From Rachycentron canadum (Eukaryota > Chordata > Actinopteri > Carangiformes > Rachycentridae): a stretch of DNA of 64,000 bases. The DNA lies in the NCBI GenBank assembly GCA_038496675.1, contig CM076658.1, positions 14,769,579 through 14,833,578 on the forward strand, read 5' to 3'. How positions within the stretch are numbered: the first letter of the stretch is position 1; every line of letters starts with the position of its first letter. This document shows positions 12,511 through 27,897 of this stretch, one piece after another. The notes beneath the pieces are model-generated. The model saw only the letters and a program-made list of their open reading frames with translations. It ran no database searches and was not told the origin of the DNA. A program made the translations under genes and the position numbers.

Positions 12511-15500
12511 AAATTGTGAGTTTGTGTTGTTAGTTTTGTAAATTCAATTTAGACCATAACATTACACCATATGTTGACTGAAGAATCCGCCAGTGTATGG
12601 ATCATTTGCCAACTCATCATTACCTCCATGCTCAAGGGATGTTGTGCTTTTAGGTAAATTCTTGAAAGATAATTACACTCATTATCTCACTCAGGATTGT
12701 ACAGAGACATCTCTGTGTTCCCTGCTCAGTGATGCTAACAAAGGTATAATGGGTGTGGTGTCCAGAACGGTTAAGATGACAAAACCTAACAAGATTTAAT
12801 TGCACCCGTCTGAAAAAAGATGTGAAGAGAGTTGGTCACATATTTCCTCTTTCACTGTCATGCAGAAACCTGTTTGAAAGTGTACAGGTGTTAAGGGCTG
12901 AACTCTCTGCCAGCTGAAGACAGAAGTCACTTATTAGGGCAGTTGTCATCTCACAGCTATAATATATAGCTCAGAGTGGCCTTACACCCGTTCAGTACAT
13001 CCACAGTCTGATGTACTTGCTAGTAAGTGCTTTGCTCAAGGGCATCAATGGTGGTAATGAGAGAGGGACAAGCTGATTATTTTGAGTGTACTTGTCAAAG
13101 TTGGGAGCAGTTGTTATATGTCTGAATAAATGGCCATATTTATATATGTATGTGCATGTTTAGTTTAGCAATTTCCGATATTCCTATGCTTCATACACAT
13201 TTGGAAACAGAATTTCCTGTGTGAAATGCACTCCATCCACTTTGTTTAGATAGTTGTGTGTGTGTGTGTGTGTGTGTAACTGAAAAAAAAAAAAGTAAAA
13301 GCTACTGTTAATTTTAAACAAATTTCTTTTGGCTCAATGACACTGATGTTCACAGCTACAGGAAAAATAACTTTTATGTGGGTAATAATTTTACGTAATA
13401 TTTAACACTGGGTTAATACTTTCCACCCATCCCTCAGTGAGCAGCAGATTAGCTTAAAGAATGCAAGAAGGAAACAGGCACTCTTGTCTTTAGTGAACTT
13501 ATCTTCTATGACAAGACCATTTAATGTTTTGCCCTTTGGGCAAATTTGTGGTCTACAAATCTTTTTTTAGCTCTCCAGATGGCTTGTTTGTCATTATCTT
13601 TTCTCCACTGTCATTTTAATCCTCTAAAAATGTGACTCTTAACAAACTGGTTAAAAGAAAGTAAAGGCCTTGGGAATATCACACTTACAGTAAATCTTGA
13701 AGTGTTAGTAATGTGTGGTGCCTGGGCTTTTGATACAGTCATCCCATCATTACCAGACATTTGAATACTAGGAAAATTAGAAGGACTTAGCCAAAGTCAA
13801 TTATATTTGCTGGTTTAGTTTAGTTTTGTCACTCAGCCAAAAGTGCTGTTGATCTAAGGCATTTAAATATCTGTGGGTTAACATTGACATGACATCACTT
13901 GGTAGTCATCAGAGTCACATGGATTAGGGTATGTATTGGTGTGAAACTTCAATATACATTTCCATGCTTGTGTTGATTATGTTGGGACATATCCTTGTCC
14001 AATATTTGTTCCATCTCGTCAAGTTGGCAGAGTTAGCACAGTAGCATAGAGGTATAATAACCTTGCGCTCCAGTGGGTGGTGAAAGTCAGATACTGAGCT
14101 GCCCCCAGAACAACAGACAGATGAGATAAACAGAGCAGACGCAAAAACATACTCCACATATCTGATGTCTCTAAGGCTCCTCAATAAACACTGCATCACT
14201 TTGTTTTTCACAGAGCAGTACAGGGAAGCTGAATTATGCCTGCCTTATAAAACATGTACATGTGGTCCCATTTAACAAAGAATGCACAGATTTATCCACT
14301 GGGCTGATGAAACAATGCTGGACCAACAAAGAAAAAGTAGAAATAGAAATATCAGATTCCACTTTACTCACAGATGTAGAACATCAAAATTATATTTCAT
14401 AGTAGTCAAAAGATAATGAATAAAGCATCCATTAGCCTTGGCAAAATGTGACAATTAAATTTACTAGCTCTTTTGTAGTTTCACTAAAATATTATAAAAT
14501 ATAAAGTAATTTTTTATATCAGGTAAAGACAATAAGAAACACAAGGTCAGATTAGCTAATGAGATTCTAGGACCATGTCAGTTCGCTTTACAGTTTTACA
14601 ACTTTTTGTCCTTAGGCCTATTCACCTTTATGAGGTCCTGGAGACCTCTGGTTCATCATTTTTGGATAGGATGCTGTGGCTGGTGGGAAATGTCAATTCT
14701 TCCACCCCCAGATGTCTCCTTTGACCCTCTTCTGCAGACTGCAGCAGTAAACAGGCATAGTAAAATGTGACAAATTATTTGGTAAAAAAAAAAAAGATTT
14801 TACATTGCAGACTTTCACTGAGTAAAACTATTTACAGTGTATTGCTTCTGAGCTGATTACGGGATTGTTAGACCACTGCATTTTCTCAATCATGTCTGGT
14901 TGGGCTCCAACAGCAGTGCATCATTGAAATGCAGTGAATTGGTCTCTAGTTAGTTTCCCAGATGCCCGTTTTTCATGCAAAAAAGCAATAAACAGCCGGG
15001 GAGTAGGAATTCTTTTATATCAACTAGCCAACTTCACAAACAAACCCCCACTGTCTTCAAAAAGGAAGATTTATGAACTCGCTACTTGGAACTGAGATTT
15101 GACGGAGCTGCTGAGTTCCAGCTTGTGATCTTATATTTGCTGTAGTGATAAGATTTGACAACTCATGCTTTGAGGATTTTTGTGTTTCCTTAATCATGTT
15201 GTAAATATAGCCATGCTACATTAGCAACTGCAGTCAGTCGGTACCATTGGCTCTTTGGCTTAAGGCTTGCTGTGATTTATTTTTATGCTTCATCTCTAAA
15301 ATTTTTGCAGAGGTGAATAATTCTGCTGTTCTGAACTTTTCAACCTCTAGGGACCAAGATAAGCTACAACAGAGTCATATGAGAATATGGTTTTTATGGT
15401 GTCAGTGGAGCTAATACTTCCAAATGCTATTGGCATCACCTGGAAAATTACTGTTCACGCGTCACAATTTTGCAAATGCAGAATGGTGAAGACATTGGGA

Positions 15501-18264
15501 AGCAGAGGAGGGAGAGCCATGTGAAGCTTTCTTTTTTGTTTTTTTTTTTCATGTAGCTCTCCTGGATATTAGTCCAAATGTTCATTGCACGACCACACAT
15601 CATTAACTTAATATCAGGCATTTAATTTTAGTCATGGATTCTTTTCCTGGAAAACAAAGCTTCATAAATCAATGAAGGAGCCTGAGATCTGAGTTCCTGC
15701 CAGAGTCCCTTAAACATGGATTAAAAGAATGTCCAGAGTACTGAGGTTTTAAAAAAAAATCATGTACCAGTTTAGTCATGCTAGATTGGAGCCCTTGGGA
15801 TGGAAATATCAGTTAGTCAGTCCAGACTTTGGTTTAGAGTAAAATATCTCAGAAAATACTAAATGGATTGCCAAGATTTTTTTAATATTCATTTTCTCCA
15901 TGATTTTGGTGCACTTCTAACATTTCCCTATCTTCACCGTGAGGTTGTTTTTTTTTGGTTTTTAAGTGAAATACTGTATCTCAAGAACTTTTGGAAATAT
16001 GGACATAAAATTTGGTCAAAATATTTAATATTGGGCTTGAGGCCGGGTACAATCCTGTATGGTTCACCAGTCTATGGGGGGGGTTGTCTGAGTGCAGAGT
16101 AGCATTTGCAATTTCAGTTTTTAATAAGGTGTTTGTGCAATTGTGTCTAGCACTACCTGTACATCAATGTATTTTGTGGCTCTGGAGGGTGTCTGAAAAT
16201 ATCTGATAAAGTGATTAAAAAAATATTTTGGCATGAAGACTAGAGAATTTAACAAAAAGTCTGAATTACAAGGAGAGTTTGAAAGATGTGGGTGTTTGCA
16301 AGGCAGAGATGCTTTAATGAATTGTTATGTTATTTTGGATTTTGACCCATTGATTTTGACCTTTGTCTATTTATTTATTTATCTTTTAAATCTTTCAACA
16401 AAAAAGTTCTGCAAGTGCAGTAGTGAATTGGTTAAGCGGGTGATTTTTCACAAAGTTTAACAAAGTTGCAATTTGGTATACATTACTAGGATGAAGGCAT
16501 TGTCAGACAATTTGGGCACCTTTTTACTTTTCTCTCCTACAGTTTCAAATAGTTTCACAAAGTAAAAAAGTGACCTTCAGTTTGACTGAGTAAAATACTT
16601 GATCAGAATGTGGAATGGGAGTGGGGTTAAATGTCACTCTCATGATGTTGCTCCTCCACAGGGCTCTTGTCCTTGCCAACAAAGACCTAAGTTAGTTCCA
16701 TTGTCTTTCACTGTTTGTCCTTTCCTCATCAAATTTGTTCTCAATTCATTTGACATCTTTGTTTAAATACTACCTTATTGATTCAAGCTTGCATCTTTTC
16801 ACTCTTTTTGTTTCTGTTAACACATGGTAATGAATTCAGACTGACACGTTGTTAGTTTGAGGTGATATTACCAAACTATATTTTGGACCAGCTTAAGAAA
16901 ATAACACAGGAAGTGGCTCACCCACAAACCCAGGATGTGGTGGCATTGTTGTTTACAGAAGACAGCCTCACATCCCTGCAAGACCCTGGAACCTTTCAAT
17001 ACTTTCTCTCATTGAAGAATAACTTCAAGAATAACAACTGGGCATGCCTTATGGCTGCTGTGAGCCGATTAACTCTGAGTTGCTGGATCAATTTTGCCCC
17101 CTACTGACACATTTGAAAGATGCTCATGTCCTGCACTTCCTTTACATCTGATCAGGCACAACCGTGTTTCTCCACTTTTAGACATTTAGCCAAACCTCCT
17201 AAATTGTGGTCATATAGTTTATGGCAATATTATTTATAATCACAGTCAGTGCAGTGTGTCCTCGGGAGTCATTAGGTGTTCCATTGGTCTGAATGACTTT
17301 GAGCCAAAGGTAGAAGCAAGGGCAGAATCCCAGAGTGCACCCTTGACATTTATCAATAAATCTGGCCATGAGGAGAACTAAGGCTAATAACTGTTCAGTC
17401 ATTAGAGTGAGAGGATCCAGCTCTTTCAAGGAATAATGAACTCAATACTTAATTACTGAATGTCTGTTACAATATTTCATATATTGTATTTCTTTATTTT
17501 GTGTAGTATGAGAAAAAGTGTTTGCACAGGAGAACAAAAGCTTTCTGAGGCAAAAACAGTATAATATCATCTTCTTTTCTGATTTTAAAAATAAGATATT
17601 GTATGTCAGGCAGTATGTTTTGCAGTTAAACTGCCAATGTTTCTGCTGCAATGTGACCTTGGTCCTACAACAGCATATATATGACCATGTCCTGGTGCTG
17701 TTGGTTTGGTGTTCATGAGTTCAGCCATGAGGGCACGTATGTAGCACCAGATCCAGGACGACCATGACAACAGTGGTATATCATGTGCTAATAACCGGGA
17801 TGGAGAAGATGTTTCTGCCACAATCTGGTCTTAACAATGATCTATCTTCTTTTCTGCCTTTTGACAAGAGTTATGATCAGGGAATAAAAAGTCTGTATGG
17901 GGCCCCAAGGCACAGGTTGCCCCTGGAAGAGCAAGGGAGGTGGGGGACTGAAGCAATGTATTTTTTTGAGAGAGCTATAATAACACTATAGTGGTTTGCA
18001 AAATGGGTCAATATTTCTCTTTTACTATAATGGTGTCCTCAGTGTCACACACCAAATAAAATACACCGTAAATACCGTTTCTTTGTCTCAGAGGCTTTTA
18101 TTAGCCTGGAAGATTAAAAACCTGAAGTAAAGTAATTAGAGTAGAAATCTCAATAATTTGTACCAGTCAAACCATTAAAGTCCGTTTTTGCTCTGTTGTG
18201 TAGTACCATCATCTTCCTTACCAGCATGCTAGAGAATATATATTATATACATACTATATACATA

Positions 18265-18286
18265 CTATATATATATATATATATAT
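18265..18286. repeat. (TA)n microsatellite
   Basis: A TA tract following two imperfect copies of 'catactata' just upstream. Confidence 0.9.
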
Positions 18287-19904
18287 GCCAGATGATATCT
18301 CCTCCTGCTATCAACAGTGGCAGTCATGTTACTTTTTACATGCCAAAGGAGATAGCCAAGAAGAAATAAGCAAATTTCACATTTTGTTTGAAAGTTATTT
18401 GCCTTAACCCCTTTTGCCATGTCATGCATAAACATTATTAAATAGTATTGCAGAAACGAGAGTGTTGAAACCGTCAGCACACAATTTTACAGCCTGGATG
18501 TGTTCCTTTTAACAGATTAACAGATAAAGTCAGTTGAACCGTTCAAATTGCAGAGCTAACCTCTTCTGTAACTGTAAAGACTGCTTATTAGAGAACCTTT
18601 TTTTTCTCTTCTGGATTATGTATCTGCTGGATTGACAAATAGGTCTGAGAGAAAAAGCTGTTAAAAACCAAAAAAGCAAAAAAATATATACTTTATCATC
18701 TCAAGCCCTTCATAACCCTGTGTTCAGGCAAGAAATATCTGAAAGTGATGTAAGTCAGTGCTGACGTAGTGGTAATAACAGGAATTTTCAAGAATTTCTC
18801 CACAGTGAACTATAATAGTGGTACTGTGGGAGATAATAGTGATTTTCTTCCCTACATGCTGATACAAAAGTCCTTATTGGATCTTTTTTTTTTCTTCAGG
18901 GCTTAGTGCCACCAGTGGTTTTCCTAATTGACCCTTCCACTCTCCCAGACTCTGCCATCAATAACATCTACCCATCGCTTCTTCCATCCTCCTCATCTAC
19001 TCATCTGACCCCTTTAACAGTCAGGCAGTGATAAGAGTTGCCTGTCACCCCCTTCTCCTCAAGATTGACAGGCTGACACACCATCTCTGAGGTCAGGCAG
19101 GCTAATTGGTTTGTGCACATCTTAGATGGACCATTAGGCCTCACAACTGCTAAGCTACAAAACATTCCTCTCTCACCCAACCTCCCACCCTCTGACCCCC
19201 CTCTGTGAGGGTAGCTGATTGGAGGCAGTCATAGTGTTCCAGCGAGAGTTATTAATGTCCAGTGCGATCTGTGGCTCACATACAGTAATGTTGGAAGCAG
19301 AAATGATTGGCTGTTTAGTCTCTTTTTATTTTTTTCCTGGTCTTTCAGGGAATTTAGTTTTGAGGGTGTTAATGAAAGTAAGTTATTTCATGCTTTTATT
19401 ATTTAATACGCACCCATTTTAAATAGTTGCATTATGGGTGTGGTTTTTCGTAAATCATCAGATTTTGCTCAATATTACTACCACCACAGGGATGTATCTG
19501 TGTCATGCTGAAATCATGTTGCCCGTAGTAAGTGTTTGCATACTTATATTCACTTTATGATGTTGAGTTTGTGCATACCTGTGTCGAGTTACGTCCGGTT
19601 TACTTCTATTTTGGCTTGGCTTGTGACTTAGGAGGAGAACTGCTGCTGTGTAGACTTTATGTTCTCTGATTCACTGTGCTTGAGTGTCGTGATGGCAACT
19701 GGCAGAAGGTTTGCAATAGTGAATTTTGTTCTCACTACCAACAATCCATTAGCATTGGAAACTTGGAGGAGGAAACACAAACAGTCCATGCTGACAAAGC
19801 ACAGTTCCTGTGGTCTGGTATCTCTCTACCCATTTTAGGCCTTTTTGTACTTATATTTTAAAGAAACTGCAGCTAAGAAGCAGCTACAATTTAAGCCTTA
19901 TTTT

Positions 19905-19912
<8 letters not shown>

Positions 19913-19953
<41 letters not shown>
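19913..19953. repeat. (TA)n microsatellite
   Basis: About 20 alternating TA units lying directly before the LINE remnant. Confidence 0.95.
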
Positions 19954-19956
<3 letters not shown>

Positions 19957-19983
19957 ATCTCTCCTCTCAGTAATAATAAAATG

Positions 19984-21270
19984 ATATTTAGTCTGCGACA
20001 ACTGGGTGCAACACAGATTAAAAGATTTGTGGCTAGACAACAAAACAATATAGATGAATGGTTAGGTGATTATAAAGAAAGTATTGCAGGCTTCAAAGAT
20101 GAGTTCAACCAAGTCTATGCACACTTTGAGGTCTTCAACACTGGGAACGCGGCTGGCCAGTTTCAGCACATTAAATCCACCATTCACAATCGCATCTGGA
20201 GATGTGGCAAAGACCTTGAGTAAAATAAAGCCCTGGAGGCAGCTGGCCCAGATGAGCACTCAAAACCTGCTCATCAGTGCCAGCACATGTTATGATAGAT
20301 ATATTCAACTTGACCCTTTCACAAATCTCAATCCCCACCAAGCTTTAAAACAACCAACATGAAACCGCTGCCAAAAAAAGCACAAAGCATCTTCTCCCAG
20401 TGCATATTTGTAACCGGATACTGAACTTCCTAACAGGCAGACCTCAGTCTGTTCGAATGGAGAACCATGCAGCCAAGACTATAATTATAACTATAAGACT
20501 ATAACTATAAACACAGAAACTCTTCTATGCTCTATACCTTTTACATCTATGACATTAAATTTGCTGATGACACAAGAGTCATTGCACAGATATCTGGGAG
20601 GAGACGGGTCAGCATACAGAAGGAAGATGGTTGGCCTATCAATCTCTCCTTAAAAACAAGAAAAGTAGGCGACTGGCATGGAGAGAGGGAACATCCCTCC
20701 ATGGTCACATCTCTACTGTAAGAATCTCACCTCGACTACATTACACAACTGGTGAGGAAATCGAAAAACAGCGTCTGCATTTCTTGTGAGGGCTGAGAAA
20801 ATTATTTGAAATTTAAGGCAATTTAAGGATAAAGGATAAACTTCTATAGCGGGTGGCGAGAACAACCCAAACCATCACTGGAACAGCCCTGTCAGTGCTG
20901 CTGCTAGGAACAGCTGTAGCGTCAGTGCAAACAGTAGTCACCCACAACATAACCTATTCATCCATCAGCCATCAAGATTACACTACGGGAGTGCACAGCA
21001 AGGAAAAAAAGACTGATGAACAGTTTCTACCCAAAGGCCTTGAGCCACATGAATGACACTTATCCACTGCCCCTTACTCCAACACCGCAGACTGCCCCCT
21101 GACTTTAAGAGGTGCAAAGATGTTCCCATGGCAACATACTTTTTTTTCTTGCACTATGTTGTAGTTAAAAATAATTTATTGATGTCTGATGTTGCTGATG
21201 AGCTTTTGTATGTCATAATATATCTCAATTATCTTAAAGTAGAATTGAATTGGATTGAATTGAATTACCT
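19984..21270 (+). mobile_element. L2/CR1-type LINE remnant, 3' part of ORF2
   Basis: Fragments of a non-LTR retrotransposon reverse transcriptase appear in order but in shifting frames. They are FKDEFNQVYAHFEV (start of the RT region), GDVAKTLSKIKP followed in another frame by EAAGPD (RT N-terminal signature), LNFLTGRPQSVRME, FADDTRVIAQISG (the catalytic FADD box, 20557 onward), then RVARTTQTITGTAL and a C-terminal block ending LPKGLEPHE. The 3' end has short TTGAATTGGATTGAATTGAA tail repeats (about 21243-21266), typical of fish L2-type elements. Several internal parts are deleted and frameshifts are frequent, so the copy is dead. The clade (L2 versus CR1/Rex1) is uncertain. Confidence 0.85.
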
Positions 21271-24200
21271 AAAATGTAATGTACAAATCTATGTCTTTCC
21301 TAATTCAACTTTGATGTCCTATGTTTATGTTTCTCTTCATAATGAGGGATTATTACCAATGTTTTAGATGCACTCACCCTATCCTTGATAAGATATCTAA
21401 GATGATTTGGCTGCTTTGCTGTTTTTTTTAACATCCTGCATGTTACAACATTGTTGTGTCTTGCCATCTTCATAGATCTCAGCAGCTACTTCGGTGAGAA
21501 CAAAATTGACAGCAACAAAACATCAAAAAAGGTGACACAAGTCAAAATAATCCCAGAGGTTTTAGGCTGAAAAGAAACAATGGACTTCATTGGAAGTAAG
21601 CAAGTGAGACATGCATACAAAACACAAAGACTGCTGCTCACGCATTCCCTCTGGCAAACACGGGTACAACAGTGATGGTTATTATCTTTGACAGGCTGCC
21701 ACTGGCCAATGGTGCCCTATCATTGGCTGCTTGAGCTGTGCCTGGTGGCCAAAAAGAAACACCTCTCTCTGTGTGGTGCAGGCTGAGGAGTGAACGGTAC
21801 TTCAACCCAATCTGTTGCCTTACACAACCAATAAATAGAGCAGGACAGATTCTGTTGCTGCCTTCACATTCGACTTGTACAGCAGTGAGTCAGCTACCAG
21901 ATTAAACTAATAAGTCAACAATGTATCCTGGATGTAACAGTTAGATGTGTCAAATCCTGGCACCTGCATCAAACCTGTGGCACCTGTACCAACTTATAGA
22001 GGTAATAGTTTTACAGGGGTATGCCACTAGTGTGCCTGTGTATATCCAGCACACCCTTGGTTCCACATCAAAGACTAATAATACTGCACTCCAAACCCCC
22101 ACCCCACCCTGCTCCCCCCTTGGTCATCCACCTCAGCCCGTCAGGGAGCTGCAGCCTGTAATTGGGAGTGGAGCCTTAGAGGCCATGTAGTGGACGGCTC
22201 AGCAGAGACTGCAAGAGTCAATTACCAGAGCTGACAGTGCCGTGGAGAGAAAGGTACACCAGACACACAGTGGCGATCAGTCTGAGCAGGATAAAAGAGG
22301 AGGAGGGTGTGTGCAAGTGTGAGATCAACATGCTACATTTCTCACCTCACAGTAACAGTGACAGCTGTGGCACATTGCTTACTCATGTGCAGGGGTTAGA
22401 GACAAAGGGAAAGCCACTAACATATGGCTGCTTCTGTCGATGTATCTAATTATCTCATACTGATATATACAACGGCATTACAACATACTGATGTAAAAAG
22501 ACTCGCTCTTGTTTTGAAAATGTTTTTCTTCCTTATTACATGATAGTTTATGAGTGTTTAAAAGCAGACAACAGGTAAATATTTCATAGAATTAAAAAAA
22601 AAAAAAAAAAAAAAGATATCTTGGTGCTGGTGCTCCCCTGGCTTCAAAATGGATTAGTGTGTCAATTATTTAACAGTAGCAATATTTTAATCAAAGATGA
22701 TCCCAGGAACCCCTGGTTCATTTTGCTCCCATCACAGCTGACAGAATTTGATTCATGAGGTCTTCATTCTCTATGCACTCAGGCAGGAAAGTGGATGTGA
22801 AGCTTGGCTCTTGCTGGTCACACTGACATCATCTTCCCTCTCTAGATTGTTCTTTTTTATGATACCGTATCTCAATTCATTAGGCACCCTTAGGTATCTT
22901 TATGTAATTTTCTCTCCCTTATTTCATGCATAACTACATAGTATCTGTGCACACTGTATACATCACGCTTTAATTTATAAAGATGGTGAACTGTTATGAG
23001 TTTAAGTGAATATTTGACCATTTGTCTGGATCAAAGATATAAGAATGGTCCAAAACAAAAGCTTCCATCTGTTATCTATGAGCTTTGTATTTGTGCAAGA
23101 TAGACCACCATGTCTGTTTTTCTTTTGTGTTACCTGCTATTCAATTGTTATGGAGTACCAAGAGAGATAATTTTGGTCAATTTTTTGGTTTATTAACATC
23201 CTGCTTGTTGGTTGACGTGTCGCAAAGAACATGTTTTTGTCACTTCCAAAGTGTAATGCAACCATAATGTGCTGCAGCAGCATTTTGCATGCAACACCGT
23301 GCAAATGCATGCAGCAAGAATTAAAAGTCTTCTCACATACCTTAAATGAACAATGAGATGTCTTAGTGTACCTTACACTTCAGCGACAGCAGCAGATACA
23401 GATAGTAATGCCTATCAGTAACTAATGTCATTGAGTCAGATAAAACTTCATACTGGACTCGACATTACATCCAGTGTCTGAGGAAAGTTAGATGAAAGGA
23501 GCAGGTTTCTGTTCTCATGCTTCACTGACATGATTATAGTTACCAGCAACATAAAGACCTGCTGCGAACAACACATTTAGCCTGTACCAGAGTGAAATAA
23601 ATGCTGTAATGCTAACTTTAGTAGTCATATTTGGGTCATGTTGATGCTTGAGCCAATATTTAAGATTAGATCAAGACATGCAGGAAACTGTTAAACACTG
23701 GGCTTTTAACACAGTGAGTAAATTAAACAGATTTCTCACCACATTGCCTAACCTTAATTTCTCTATGTGCACCATTAATACTGAACTTGTCATGACTGTA
23801 AGCAGAGCTATTTTAATTCTCTGCATAAAAATATCTTCATTACAAAAAGAGAGAAAGCGGTGATAACAATCAGATTAGCGTGCAGCAGTGTGGGAATTAT
23901 CACACCAGGATTAAGATTAGTGGGATGTAATGAAAAGATTACCTGAGCACCTGGATTTTTGAAACCATTAATGAGATTATCCATGTACAAATCATTAGTT
24001 CCTTGCTAATCCGTCAGAACCCAGCAGACAGGCACAGCACAGAAAATATCCACCTTAAAGCTTTGCACAGTAAAATGTCAAGTCATCATTTTGCTATTCT
24101 CTGGTGTAAAGCTCTGAGCAGCCTAATATACCTTTTGAGCGTGCCATAGCTGAAACAGTTGCGAAGCAGAAAAAAAAAACTGAAAGTAAAAATGTGAAAA

Positions 24201-24452
24201 CAGAGAGGCCTAGTTTTTCAAAAAAAAAAACTAAAAGTAAAAATAAGATATGACATATTTGAGATTGTTTTCATTCTTTTCATTTCTTTTCTTTTGATTA
24301 TTTTTACATTTCTTGACAATGTGCCTTTGTCATTGCACATTGTTATCAGTGCCATATCTGATTAGATCTACAGTTGAGGATAATATAACTTTTGAAAAAC
24401 AATATGAATTCACTTCTGTTTCTTTACCTGAAAACTACCCCCACCTCTCTCC

Positions 24453-24507
24453 ACACACACACACACACACGCACACATACACACACACGCACACACATGC
24501 AGGCACA
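24453..24507. repeat. (CA)n microsatellite, interrupted
   Basis: Repeated CA units with occasional CG and TA interruptions. Confidence 0.93.
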
Positions 24508-27500
24508 CTTGCGCTCTGCCTGCAGACCACAAAATCTCTTTTAAGTCAGGTGCTGTTTTCATCAGATCTTATGATAAAGTTGTCATGCAGAACCATTGTG
24601 GGTATGCATGATGAGTCTAGACAATGTGAGAAGGTTTCACTTGTCATCACAGTATATCTCCCAATTGTGCTGTAAGGAAAATAGTTACTTTCTGTGTGGG
24701 AAATGGTGGTCCACAGATAGTAAACACCCCCACTTTTCAGAATTTCCAACATGGTTTCTGTGGTTATTGAATGCATCAATGTAAGTGTGATTTCTTTACA
24801 CAGACGTGCAGAACTGTTCTAACCCTGAAACCTAACCCCTCTTAATTCTCACAAATGCCTTGTTTAAGCGGTGTCTGTGTGGAACCAAGAATGTAGCATC
24901 TGCACATCTGCCAACTCAATGGAAGCTAAATTATATGTTTTTGTTTTTTTTTAAATTGACCAGTGACCAGTTTCACAACACGGGCAGAAGATTTTTTTCT
25001 GTGGAATCTTTCTATTGTTAAGCTCAAGATAATTTCCATTTAACAGCTGGAGCATGGCAGATCACAAATCACTTTTTATTTAAATGTAGAGAACCTTTTT
25101 AAAAGAAACCTTTAATGATATTAGATTTGTTATTTTTCTTATTCTACCAATGTCCATCACATTTTACACAAAGTAAGTTTCACCTGTCCGTATCATCTGC
25201 AGCTATGTTTAGCTATGTTCTGTAGGCAACAGTTGTCAGACAATGTTAGCTTGCTAGCATACTTGCATTGAAAATCATACCTGGTATTAACATCAGCGTG
25301 CTACTTGTGCATTGACGTTAGCGTTTAGCATGAAATGGGGTGGATTTTTTGTCGATTGGTTGTGCTGCTTTTTTTTTTTTATATTGTAAATATTATTGAC
25401 GTAAACAAAACCCAGTCATGATGTACATCATACATGCACTGTCAATAATATTTTATTGTACTTTTGCTCAACAATGGTTGATTATCCCCTCGGTAATTTA
25501 AAGAATCCATTGATCCCATTTATCCCCATGACAAACCAATGGAGCACTCTGAGGTCGTTTTGCCACATATGAGCTGTGACCGATCAGATTCACTATGCCA
25601 GTGTAATGACATCGCTCATCCCATGCCCTTGAGCTACTGCAGCTGACTTGAGTGTGCCAAATGAGATTTTTTTCAAGCCTCTTGAAATACATTTTCCCTC
25701 CACTGTGACCCAAATCTGATAACATTGTAAAAGCAAATTTATGTCAAACCCTTGATGGAACAAAATGAAAATGTCTTTTTGTGAGAATGTTGAATTTAGT
25801 TTTATTGTTTACCTGTCTAAGATGGAATGAAGCTCTGTTGTGCAGATTATCTGTGTTTTGTGACACAGAACCTTTCATTTCTATATATTTAGGATCTCTA
25901 GCGGTTAATTGGTCACAAGCCAAAGGGTTGCCCTGTCACTGTAACAGGGGGTGCAGTAGTATAACTGTGTCTTAAACCACTGCAGGATTCTGACACAGTA
26001 GATGGTAATACTGAAGTGCTATGCTGCTGGAGGGCCATTACAGCCCATGCTCTTTGAGGTGGAAAAGCAGTGATCAACAGAAATGAAATGGCTGCACGGT
26101 CATCAGAGAGCACAGATCAATCTGGGACAAAGTAATGAACACTGCTAGAGCTGCCTGACAGAGAGGTGATGAGATACTGTGCCATGGCTGGACTCCAAGG
26201 CCCCGCCAACAAACAAAGAGACTACTTTGAAAGTGGTTATGACAGAGTGGGCAGATGCATATCTTCATGTTTTTAAAAATTGAAGCGCTTCTTGACCTTG
26301 GCCATGATGAACTGTCTGCCAGCCGCCTCTGCATTGTAATTCGGTTTGTTTGCCGTCGAAGCCTCTAGTTTGGATCTGCTGAGGCTTTGCGGGGCACTGA
26401 AGTCGTGATTATAAATCCTGGGTAAATGGTGAGCATCAAAATGCCATAACAAATCCAGAGAATTATTTGGGCAGTACGATGAGGCCATGTCTGATTGGAG
26501 TTTGATGTAGGACAGAGTCAAGTTATATGTCACGCCTACAAAACCCCTTTTGCTAATCTGCAAAGCATTTTATTCTCAAGGTTAAAGATGAATGACTGGT
26601 GTCTGTGAATGTGTGTGTGCAGGTGAGAGCTCTGTCAAAACAGGCCCACATCCAGATCACACATTCAACCACAGACAACATAAATGATGGGTCAGGAGTG
26701 GTGCGGGTGTGCACTGCAGGCAGATGTGCTCTTTCTGCGCTCTGAACCTTTCCAAAGTTTCTGCATCGCCTTGGTTGGTGTTCTGCAATTTCACAGATCA
26801 GGGTCTACAGACATGGTGATACTAAATTAAACAGTCTATTGATCTTAGTTTGTCTGCATCCAACAAATGAGTTGTGCTCAGTGAAAAATGAATCAAAGAG
26901 CACTAAAACTAACTAAACTTCAAAAGGACTAGATTTTCATTGCAGGACATAGACAGGCCCATGACAAATTGAGCACTAAATGTATAAATTATTCACAGAT
27001 AAAACAGTTTGAACCTTTACTGCTACACTACTGTGCCCTCGTGACCGCTGTGGATGTAGATGCACTTCAGTTTATGCCACGTTTGGGGGTGTCCTAACAT
27101 GTTCCACACATGTAGTCGAAAAAACACAAAGAGGAGGCGCTGCTTAGTTTATTGTGTGTGGCTGACAAAAATAAGAAAAAGAAAACCACATGTTCAATCA
27201 CTTATCATAAGAACTAGGCTGAGGACAGGAAATAATCATTAAATATGTATGCAGCACGAAACAAGTGTCCACAGTAATGATCCAGTGAATGCTCAGTCTG
27301 TATAGTTGATTTTTAATGTTACATAATTTTGCATAAAGTTGCGTTAAAATAATAAATCAGTTGAACAGCTCATCAAACCAGTGGCATTGCGGATGCAGGA
27401 GTAATTCATGTGTTCATAGAGAGGCTGAAAAACCTGACCTGGTATTGAATTCCATTTGAATAAGGTAGATAATTACGCACATAACATAAATCACCGCCAA

Positions 27501-27897
27501 TGTGTGTGGCTAAAATAACAGATGTAGCTGAGTTTTTCTTGTGTTGCTGTGGTCTGTTGAGCACTCTACTGTATATCGACCTCTTGTTTTCAGTTAATAG
27601 ATTCAGTAAAAAACCAGCTGGGGCTTTGAGAGGTGTTGGTGTTATATGGGCTTGAGTAGCTGTTGGTAACTGGGAACAGTTAGTCACCCATGCAGGTGTT
27701 GCTGCTGGGGCTAAACCATCATGAACGACCCCCAGTTATTGACCACACGTAACCACAACAACATCCCTGTCCTCCACATTGTCCACATCCCTCTGTTCTC
27801 TATCTGCTTATCTCTACTGAAATGTCTGTGTACAGCTTAAACTAAATACATCCATTGTTGTCTCCAGTATTTAATGTCATGAGAATTATGCCAGCTG

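Larger units (their letters stand above)
11903..19983. other. Gene desert segment
   Basis: No supported gene in about 8 kb. It contains simple repeats (TG tracts at 12459-12496 and about 13255-13277, TA at 18265-18286 and 19913-19953). The most exon-like open frame (16862-17107) has no recognisable domain and no convincing flanking splice sites. Confidence 0.5.

Noticed and set aside
16862..17107. Exon-like open frame (82 codons) in the gene desert
   Set aside because: The composition looks protein-like, but there is no recognisable family and no convincing splice sites or neighbours.
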